From Saitoella complicata NRRL Y-17804 (lineage: Eukaryota; Ascomycota; Saitoellomycetes; Saitoellales; Saitoellaceae), in assembly GCF_001661265.1 (NCBI RefSeq), contig NW_017566998.1, positions 434,001 through 498,000 of the forward strand: a stretch of 64,000 bases of DNA, in the 5' to 3' direction. Each line of letters opens with the position of its first letter. Position 1 is the first letter of the stretch. Below, in pieces: positions 55,566-64,000 of this stretch. The notes beneath the pieces are model-generated. The model did no database searches and had not been told where the DNA came from. It saw only the letters and a program-made list of their open reading frames with translations. Both the position numbers and the translations under genes were made by a program.

Positions 55566-56180
55566 TTAAGCTTCAAGAATGCTCATAGCTTCTTTGTCAC
55601 GCTGCAGAGAATCTTGCGGATTCTCCAACTCATACGCCAAGTTCAAAATCTCACCAGAATCTGCTCTCAAAGTCCACACATTCAACTCCCACTGGCCGTT
55701 CTTAGTTCTCCTGATACTCTTGAAGTGCATACGTCCACCCTGCTTGCTTCCCTTGACGTCATACTCGATATCCACGATACCCTGGCCCTGGTTGATCTTG
55801 CCCGAGATCCATGGCCAATTGTCGTAGTAGTCAATCTTGTCGCCTATTAACTTTTGAGCGCCGGCGGATCGTCGCAGGGAGTGGAGGGTTGAGGGAACGA
55901 TAGGTGAAAGCATTCTCTCGTGGTTGAAAGCAAGGGCGGCTGCGATTGTCCAGATTACGACGGCGATACCGAACGCTGCGGTCTTCTTTCCACGGCCGGT
56001 ATTCACTTCGGGAAGGGGCCGGTCGACCGTCACAGGTCTCCTTGCTTGCGGAGGAGGTGGTGGGGTGCTCGTAGGCGTAGCAACAGTAGACATACGTGCG
56101 AGTGCACTGCGGAAGATGAAGCTCGGCGGTCTGGAGGCCAGAAAACGCACAGCAGCCGTTGTTCTCGAGGTCGATAACAT
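55566..56180 (-). CDS. Cytochrome c oxidase assembly factor Coa1
   Basis: Single exon, 204 residues. A mitochondrial leader (SRTTAAVRFLASRPPSFIFR) and a Pro-rich segment precede one membrane helix (AAFGIAVVIWTIAAALAFNH, about residues 72-91). The Coa1/DUF1783 domain follows: LHSLRRSAGAQKLIGDKIDY, WPWISGKINQGQGIVDIEYD, GRMHFKSIRR and QWELNVWTL. Coa1 is an inner-membrane protein that acts with Shy1 and Mss51 in Cox1 maturation. It is divergent from Rrn6, 144 bp between starts. Confidence 0.9.
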   Translation of the reverse strand: MLSTSRTTAAVRFLASRPPSFIFRSALARMSTVATPTSTPPPPPQARRPVTVDRPLPEVNTGRGKKTAAFGIAVVIWTIAAALAFNHERMLSPIVPSTLHSLRRSAGAQKLIGDKIDYYDNWPWISGKINQGQGIVDIEYDVKGSKQGGRMHFKSIRRTKNGQWELNVWTLRADSGEILNLAYELENPQDSLQRDKEAMSILEA

Positions 56181-56324
56181 CTTGACTTTTTTTTTTCCGT
56201 TGATGGATGTCGTCGTGCGTTGAATTTCACCGAATTTGGAAGTTCAACGTGACAGGGACGCGAAAATGCAGAGGTAAACAGCGACTCCGACTCCGACGTA
56301 TGCCGCCAGGACGATAGGTGATTG

Positions 56325-59301
56325 ATGGATGATCCATGGCCCGTGCGCAAAGGCGATGAAGGGCTAACATTGGATTGGGGAAATGTTGGGGCGGCGACGA
56401 TTGCGGAGTGGAGGGAGGAGGTGGTCGAGCAAGAAGATCATGGGCCGCAAGTAACGTGGACTCATGAGTGGCAGTTTGCGAGTGAGAGGAACCAAGGTAC
56501 TTGGACGTGAGCGGTGTCTATGCTTTAGGGGGACTAACACACCAAGTACAGGCGTACGATATCACACCGTTGGCGAGCCAAACACGATGATCCCTGCCAC
56601 TCGAGAACACGACGACTACCCCCCCCTAAACCGCGGCATCATCAAAACCTCCCATAAATACCTTCGAAAGAACCAAAAAGGCCTCTGGGCACCCCCAGAA
56701 ACCATCGACGACGACCTCGCACAATCAAATATCATCCAAGCCGTCCAATCACAATACGATCCGCTGGCCGGAGAGCTATTTGCGCTTGGACGTGCACGGC
56801 ATGTAAAGGGTATAAATCGGTACAAGACGTGTGTGGCATATGCGACGGGTCCGGCACGGTGTGATTTGAATTTGGCGGCTCTGGCGGAGGTTCCGCATGT
56901 GTTTGAGAAGGAGGTGGAGAGGTCGGGGCTGTCGCTTCTCATGCCGACGGTAGCGAATGATATGATGCCGGTGTATCGCTTCACGTCGCCTATTAGACAG
57001 ATTGTCTTTGCTGGTGATGGAGTGGAGTATAATGAGGCGCCTCCTTACTTGGCAGTACGATGTCATGCGACGACTACGATCTTTCGTGCGGTTTATAATC
57101 CGGCAACCCAGGATACGAAGAATCCGAGTTTTCTGAACATCGTGCCTTTGTTGGAGATTACGGCTCGAGATACGGATGGTGAGCAGCATGCCAACGCTTG
57201 TTTTAATCCGGGGTATGAGAGACAGTTGGCTATCGCGTCTACTTCCGGAAGTTGGGCTGTGTTCGACATAGAAAGGAATTGGAATAAGATGACGAAGACA
57301 AAGGTAGGTCGAATACAGCTGGAGAATGAGCAGGGTACCGGATGGAAGAAAATTGTGTGGGGATCCACGCTAAACGACATCATTATTGCTTCATCAAGGT
57401 CATGTACTCTGTTCAGCATCCCTCCAGGAAACGACACATCGCCAAAGGTCGTCTACGAGATTCCAACCAAAGACCGGAAAAGAAAAGGCCAGAAAATCCT
57501 CGATATCAGCTCCTCCACCCTCTCCACAAAGAAAAACCACAAATTCATCGTAACCACATCCTCCCTCATCTGGATCGACATCGACAAAGAGGGATCCGCA
57601 ATGACACTTCTCTCGTGGAAACACCACCGCGACGGAGACCCGTCACTAAGCATGGCCGTCTCCTACCTTAACGAGGTCTACACTATCTGGATATACTCCA
57701 AAGCGAACCCTTTGGTCACGAACTACCTTTTTACGGAGTCCGAAGACGGCCGACCACGCAGCCTCGACGCCCCCTACGAACTCCTCAAATCCTCCCTCTC
57801 CAGCCCCCGCCTCTTCCTCCAACCCATCCGAGCCCCCATCGTCTCGCGCGAACAAGTCGAGACCGAAATGCCCGACGAGCGGCAATACCTCGTCTTCTTC
57901 TCCATCTCCGCTAACCTCGCAATCCACTCCCAACTAGTCTGTACCAAACCCGATACCGTCCCCCCCGTCCGCGGACAACGCCAAGGCCTCCGTCTCAAAG
58001 TCGCGAAATCAACACGATTCGTGGAGGACGACTCAGATGATGAAGGCATGGATTTAGCGGATGATGAGGATAGTGATGTCGAGGGGGACGTGTTGAGTGA
58101 TGATGGATTGGAGTACTGGACGGAGAGTACGCGGCGGTATGATTTCCGAAATGTGTATCAGAAAGTCTTTAAAGACACGAGTGGTCCAGAAGACGCGGTG
58201 AGAGCGGTGAGGGAGGTGGTTGACCAAGCGAGGGAAAACGCGAAGAAGGCCACCGAGGGCGACGACGCCGATACGGGTATTAAGACCCTCTTTGAACTCG
58301 TGCACGAAACGCCAGGCGTGCTGGAGACCGAGACACTGAGCGCACAATTAGAGACAATGGTCCACATTCTCGAAGAATCCGGAAGCATCGATATCCGCTC
58401 CCTCGCTACCCGAACATACGGGTACCCAATCCCAGAAGAAAGCGACGAGGACGATGAACTCGATCCATGGTCTGCAGCAGCCCTCCACAAGGGCATGACA
58501 GAAGCCTGGGTCCGTCCCCTCCCTGTCTCGGTCACAGACCCACGGTTCAGGTTAAGACGGGAACGCGAGGCGAGGAAGATTGCGGGAGAGGTAGCGTTGG
58601 CGAGTATCGGTGTCAAACCACGCGGTGAAGACTACAGGTACGAAAAGAGTCAGAGACAGCGGTGGAGACCGTTGGGGGCATTGAGACAGTTTACGAATAT
58701 GCGGGGGAATGTGGAGTTGGGGGAGGATGCACTGAGGTTGGCACGGGGGTGGGGGAAGATGTCTGAACACAACGATGGTGAGAAGAAGAAAGATACGGTG
58801 GATCTTACGACGCAGGAAGAGGCTCCGCCGCCTGCGACACAAAGCCAGCTACCAAACTTCAACGTCGTTTCTTCCCAAGTTGCGCCGAGCAGCAGTCAAC
58901 TCGCCCCCGGGGCTTCCCAACAGCCAGCGAAAAACAAAGCTGTCCGAAAACTACAGGCGAGTCAGGGTTTTAGGTCGCCTGCACGGAAATTCGCTGCGAC
59001 TCAGAGTCAGGCTGTGGGACAGAGCATGCCAGGGTTTGGATCACCTGCTGTTGGTAGGAGTATGCCTGGTTTCGGATCACCTGCTGCTGGACGTTCGATG
59101 CCTGGTTTGGGCGCCTCACCAGCTCTCAATCGCCCAGCACCACCACCCGGGTTCGCCTCCCCCGTAATTCCACGAACACAATCACAGATGGATTCACCTG
59201 CGCGATCACAGCTCGCAATGACACAAGTTGAGCCGGGGAGACATGGAGGGAGAGAGACGAAGAAGAGGAAGGGGAATAAACCACGTATGGAGGGTTTCTG
59301 A
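56325..59301 (+). CDS. RNA polymerase I core factor subunit Rrn6
   Basis: Exons 56325-56496 and 56552-59301, 973 residues. The N-terminal WD/propeller-like region contains LTLDWGNVGAA, AVRCHATTTIFRAVY, FNPGYERQLAIASTSGSWAV and KKIVWGSTLNDIIIASSR, typical of the RRN6 family. Helical segments follow (residues about 560-760). The C-terminal tail is disordered, ends ETKKRKGNKPRMEGF, and carries three tandem copies of a GRSMPGFGSPA-type unit plus SQ motifs. Rrn6 with Rrn7 and Rrn11 forms Core Factor, which recruits Pol I to the rDNA promoter. The intron is 55 nt (GTACTT, ACTAACA, GTACAG). An acidic insert (VEDDSDDEGMDLADDEDSD) lies mid-protein. Confidence 0.9.
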
Positions 59302-59948
59302 ATGGAACGGGTTTGGATGGACAATGGTTTTGTGTTTGTGTTTGGGTATAAAGGTATCATGGCGCTATGTAGCATTTCGGCATTGTATGAATGCACTTTG
59401 GGTTCTGTCTCCTTTCAAGTCCACCTGCTCGTGACGTGCACGGCAACTTCCTTGATCTTAGAGTCGGCCTCGTAGCAGTTGGCGCAGGCTTCTCTTGTTG
59501 TCGCGTCTCTTCATCCGCGTCGAGTCCGCATTCATGCCTTCAACATCTCCTTCTCACTTCTCAGCTCGCGGATAACAGCCTGTATCACGCATTAGAGCCC
59601 ATATATATCATGTGACGAATGCTGCAATACCGCAAGTGCTTCTGGGTTCACGCCGTTCTCACATAGACTCACACACAGCGACAACGTGTTCTTGTCGAGT
59701 CCGGTATTCAACAGTAGGGATATCTCGTTCAGGACTGCAGTCCACGCGTCAGCAACCGTCCTCCAACTACAGCAAAAAACAAACCGTCGATTGTCTCCCT
59801 TGCCTGTTGCTGTTTGTCCATCTTGTTGCTTTTGGTGTCGTGTTTCCTTCTCAGAACTTTAGTGTTGTGTATGACGCTCCGTGCCTGTCCCCCCAATCGG
59901 CGTCTCGTTACGTCCCCAGCAAAAGACAGACGAAAGAAGACAGATTGT

Positions 59949-60507
<559 letters not shown>

Positions 60508-60981
60508 GCGGGCATAACGACCCGCTCCTACGGGTGTCGATGTGTATGTGGGGTGAATGCTCTCCATGCTGGTCTCAGAGAGCGTGTGTTCTTTTTCATT
60601 TGGGTTTCTGTTTTCATCTTTACTACTGGTGTTCTTTGCTTCGCTTCCGGGTTATCACATCAATGTCATGCATACCCATTCATGAACGTCCGAACTATTG
60701 TCAAGCTTCACGGGGTACGTCAGCTGATGAGCGTCAGAAAACAAGTGAACGAGGTTTGTGTAGAGAATGTAGGTTACTGTATTCTTGTAGCGATGTTCCC
60801 ATCTTTCTGCCGTGGGTAACAATATCCAAATATCCGAAAGACCCGTCCTTGCTCGCGACCCCAAAAGCTATCCTAGAAATACCGAAGAAAATAAAAATAA
60901 ACCAAGAGAAAGTTTGCATGTAGCGTATCATCTACCGGTCTAGCCGGTCTTCATCCGCATCTTGTCTGTGATGGGTCAAGT

Positions 60982-61839
60982 TTACTGCCACTCCCACGTA
61001 ATCCCAATCCTCCCCGCACTCTCCGCCGCCAACTCCCCAAACGCACTCGGACTAAAATCCAAATCTCCCTCCGCGCATCCTTCACACCTATCAACAACCT
61101 GCACACTCACGCTCTTGCCTTCATAGAATGCCGTAATCATCTTACCACACATGGGGTTCTCGTTGGGGTTGGAGGAGGTTGAGGCGGAGTCGAAGAGGGA
61201 GTGGGAGATTGCGACGATGGCGTCGGTTGAGGAGGAGGTTTGGCCGCAGGCGCCGAGGCCGGGGGTGTAGAAGGTTCCTTCGCCGGAGATTGAGCCGGAG
61301 GTGGAAGAAGAAGAGGAGGCGGCGGCTTCGGAGGTGGAGGAAGCGACTTCGGTAGTAGCAGCGGGGGCTTCGGTGGTGGAGGGAGCGGCGGTAGTGGTGG
61401 GCTGAGCGATCTCGGAGGAGGAGGACTCAACAGCGACGGCAGTGGGAGTCGCGACAATCGCGGCCTCGATAGGTGACTGCACAGCAGCCGTAGTCGCAAT
61501 CGCGAAGGACGTCTCCTCAGCGCTAGTCTCCGCAACAGAGGAGGAGGGCGCATCGACAGTCGTGGCAGCCGGGACATCAACGACCGTAATGCTCGGCACC
61601 AAGGACGTGAAGCTGGCAGAAGTGGTGACGACGGGGATGACCATCGTCGTTACGCCTGCCGTTGCGGCGGCGGTAGCGTCGGCGTCACCGCGGGTACGGG
61701 TAACGTAGACTGTCTCGGTGACCCAGACCAGGTCGGGTTGGACGGTGGTGGTAACGTAGGTGACGTCCTGGGGGACGGGGGCAGCGGCGACGAGGGAAGC
61801 GCCGAGGGCGAGGGCCGCAGAGATGATGGAGAACTTCAT
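60982..61839 (-). CDS. Secreted barwin-like (double-psi beta-barrel) protein
   Basis: Single exon, 285 residues. The signal peptide MKFSIISAALALGASLVAAA is followed by PVPQDVTYVTTTVQPDLVWV. A long Ala/Ser/Thr/Val-rich stalk (residues about 50-185) comes next, likely O-glycosylated. The C-terminal 100 residues form a barwin/RlpA-like DPBB domain: GEGTFYTPGLGACGQTSSST, AISHSLFDS, NPMCGKMITAFYEGKSVSVQ, VVDRCEGCAEGDLDFSPSAF. Fungal proteins of this kind are related to expansins and cerato-platanin-like wall proteins; enzymatic activity is not established for most. Six cysteines pair plausibly. Confidence 0.85.
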   Translation of the reverse strand: MKFSIISAALALGASLVAAAPVPQDVTYVTTTVQPDLVWVTETVYVTRTRGDADATAAATAGVTTMVIPVVTTSASFTSLVPSITVVDVPAATTVDAPSSSVAETSAEETSFAIATTAAVQSPIEAAIVATPTAVAVESSSSEIAQPTTTAAPSTTEAPAATTEVASSTSEAAASSSSSTSGSISGEGTFYTPGLGACGQTSSSTDAIVAISHSLFDSASTSSNPNENPMCGKMITAFYEGKSVSVQVVDRCEGCAEGDLDFSPSAFGELAAESAGRIGITWEWQ

Positions 61840-63708
61840 CGTTTTGGTATGGTATCGAACTTTGGTGAAAAGGTGTGAGATAAGTCGAGATGAGAAAAGT
61901 TGAACGATGCCGAAGAAGATGTGATGTGAACCGAGGTGTGTTGTGTTGTTGCTAATCAATTAACGATACCGAAACCAGCCGGTATGCCTTTAACAAAAAA
62001 GAGTGCTGAAGAGCCGTGAAGGGTGTTGGTTGCTTGCTGATCCTCCATCCTCGGTGGGTTCCCTCCTCCTTCTTATACGACCCTACCCATCCCAAACCAG
62101 CACACCTCAATCCAGCCCCAACATCCCGGATCCGCCTGGCGTCCAGCCTCAACCGGCGGCTATGCGTACTCCATGCATCCCCGTCTCGTCAGAGATTGAT
62201 CATTGGCCATCGTTGTGTTTTCCTTTGAGCGTTTCAATTTCGCGATGGTTTCATGCGAGGAGCGAAAGTGCGCAGTTTCGGTAGGAATGCCAGCCACTAG
62301 TGCCGTATTGGGTAATGTTATCGAAATTGGGAGAAAGAGAGAAGCCGAAGAGCGAGCTGGACAGGGCTGGTATCGCACGAAAGAGGAGCGAGTAGACCCC
62401 AGCCTCTTGGCCTCTTGAATGTACACCGTCATACTCGGCGCCGCCAGCAACCAGTTCGGCTTTCCGTTAACGCGTCGAGGGATCTTCGGCGCACAGCCAC
62501 CGCGGCCGCGCACCGCTGCTGGCAATTTACGAAGGTTTGCGATGTGACAGAACCTTAAGGAGAGGAGAGGAGATCAGCGCAGCTTGCACGTGTTGCGATG
62601 GACTCGGATGGGAAAAGCGGAGATGTGTAATCTCGATAGAGTTTCACACACGTCAGTTCTACGCATATGTGTATTGGGCGATATCGATGTCCGGCGCCGG
62701 CCGGCGATTGCTGAAGACCGTGTACTTGCGTCTCGCTCTGTCATTGCAATGTGTGGAAACGGCTGTCTATACGTATGGCCAGTAATCGTGACTCAACGGT
62801 TTTGCTCTGTTCAGCACGCTTTACCGGACACCTAAGATGCCATTATTGCCACACCTTGAATTGACGGAGCGAGAGTGGGGACGTTAACGAGATTGACCAA
62901 CCAGCGAGGCTCATAACCTCGCCATTCCGGTCATGGTGAATACCATGCTTTCGCAGCCGTGCCAATACTAAGACAACCGCATCTGACTTTGATTCAAAGG
63001 CTCGAATGCGTCGGCAACTGCAATTTGAATAAGGTTTTCGCAACATGCTCACGTAATTGAAGATCAGACGAGAGCGATTTTCCAGAGCGCTTACCAATGA
63101 AAGTCTATCTGTCGTAGAGAAAATTGCAAGAGCTCGTCTCGAGCTCCGCGGTTATGTTAGGTATTAGGCAAGCAACTGAGCTCGAAATGAGGCCGAGGCG
63201 ACGGATCAGACGGCATCGTAGTGATGAGGTAAGCCGTCCCAAGGTGCTCCTCGCCGACAGAAACAGGATGAGGCGTAAGCAATTTGCAAAAGCCAAATGT
63301 GATTGCCCCAAAGAACTTGCCAGGCTCGACGTCGTCGAGTCCACATGTGTGCAATGGCAGACTACAGAGGAAGGAAGAGCATGCCCCATTCACCAAGAAT
63401 GAGGCCCAACCCCATTAACTACAAGGTTGACACAAATTGCAATAAAAAAGAAATCGGTTCGATTAGCAAATAGTCAGGTGTAATAACGCCCGAGTATACG
63501 ATAGTGTACCATCCAACAACTCCAAAGCAAGCAAAAAGATCAGTCAGGTAACGACAGTAAGTGGTAGGTGCGGAGAGTACCGGTATCATGCTCGGCGTTC
63601 TCTCGCGAAATATAAGTGTTCTTCTCGTGACATGTCCAGACAAATTCTCCTCCCAACTGTCTCTCTCTCCCTTCTCTATTCTTCTCCACGCACTCGCCTC
63701 CGGTGCGC
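61840..63708. other. Intergenic region
   Basis: 1.87 kb between the promoter of the barwin-like gene and the 3' end of the gene leaving the right edge. Short frames on both strands, none with recognisable protein features. No tRNA, repeat or mobile element seen. Confidence 0.4.
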
Positions 63709-64000
63709 TTACTTCAACTCCCAATCAGGCCTCAACACATCCCCCATCTTCCCCTTCTCAAAAACCAAATCCCCCGGCAACCTCGATACCCGTCCAGCAC
63801 CCATCCTAACCCCAACCAACCCCCTCTCCATCCTCTCACTCCTCACACTCCCAACTTCGCTACCACGATCACTTCCGTAACCATCCTCACCCCCGGTACC
63901 CCACTTCTGGGGCGGCGCGAAATCGAGAGAAGTGAACGATGCCGAATTCCGTAAGAGATGCGGTGATGGGATCGAACGGAGATTAGCATACGAGTTCGCG
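63709..64000 (-). CDS. 3' end of a gene running off the right edge
   Basis: An open frame from the right edge to a TAA at 63709-63711 encodes 97 C-terminal residues. It has a Ser/Gly-rich segment (WGTGGEDGYGSDRGSEVGSV) and then GAGRVSRLPGDLVFEKGKMG ending DVLRPDWELK. There is no start codon because the 5' part lies outside the window. Third-position bias and composition are protein-like and the opposite strand is poor. The family is not recognised. The stop overlaps a GTAAGC motif, so a further 3' intron and exon are possible. Confidence 0.55.
   Translation of the reverse strand, partial: ANSYANLRSIPSPHLLRNSASFTSLDFAPPQKWGTGGEDGYGSDRGSEVGSVRSERMERGLVGVRMGAGRVSRLPGDLVFEKGKMGDVLRPDWELK

Overview
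The window is nuclear DNA of a filamentous ascomycete (Pezizomycotina). It is gene-dense, with about 34 protein genes in 64 kb. Introns are short (40-80 nt) with GTANGT donors, CTAAC or CTGAC branch sites and CAG/TAG acceptors, 5' leaders are rich in CAA and CT, and nearly every recognisable product is of fungal type. The class cannot be fixed from the sequence alone. I see no transposon, virus-like element, CRISPR array, rRNA or convincing tRNA. One assembly gap of 305 N (53330-53634) sits inside a TCC microsatellite.

Layout. 0-9.9 kb: a YEATS-domain protein cut by the left edge (-), an Alba-family protein (+), the NatA catalytic subunit Naa10 (-), a disordered protein (-), the TOR subunit Lst8 (-), the Fe-S assembly factor Dre2 (-) and the Scy1/Cex1 pseudokinase (-). 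10-20.3 kb: nucleoporin Nup133 (+), a Yck-type casein kinase 1 (+), DNA ligase I (-), a small F-box protein (-). 21-31.8 kb: an acidic protein of unknown role, NMN adenylyltransferase, a CHY/RING ubiquitin ligase, the Nem1-type phosphatase, a small four-helix membrane protein, mitochondrial glutaredoxin Grx5, an EI24-like membrane protein and a secreted ferritin-like protein. 32-38.8 kb: a doubtful F-box-like ORF, a Cue5-like CUE protein, mitochondrial ribosomal protein uL3m, kinetochore Spc25 and the SWR1/NuA4 subunit Swc4. 38.8-47 kb: two long intergenic stretches flanking an Ecl1-family zinc protein and a TPX2-like protein. 47-64 kb: an F-box/LRR protein, Apd1-like Fe-S protein, a Hos1-type histone deacetylase, a Mid2-like Ser/Thr-rich membrane sensor, Coa1, Rrn6, the cullin RING subunit Rbx1/Hrt1, a secreted barwin-like protein, and the 3' end of a gene leaving the right edge.

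The genes do not form a metabolic or secondary-metabolite cluster; this is ordinary housekeeping territory. Several products share a process (ubiquitin: Rbx1, two F-box proteins, CHY-RING, CUE; Fe-S: Dre2, Grx5, Apd1; chromatin: YEATS, Swc4, Hos1; mitosis: Spc25, TPX2-like) but nothing suggests co-regulation. The most unusual signal is in the Rbx1 gene, where reading frame, splice signals and family conservation together point to a 2-nucleotide exon between two complete introns. Also worth attention are the terminal intron that rewrites the lipid-anchor cysteines of casein kinase 1, a TPX2-like protein, a dense set of bZIP-type sites upstream of the Ecl1-like gene, and the mis-sized gap in the Ser-rich sensor.
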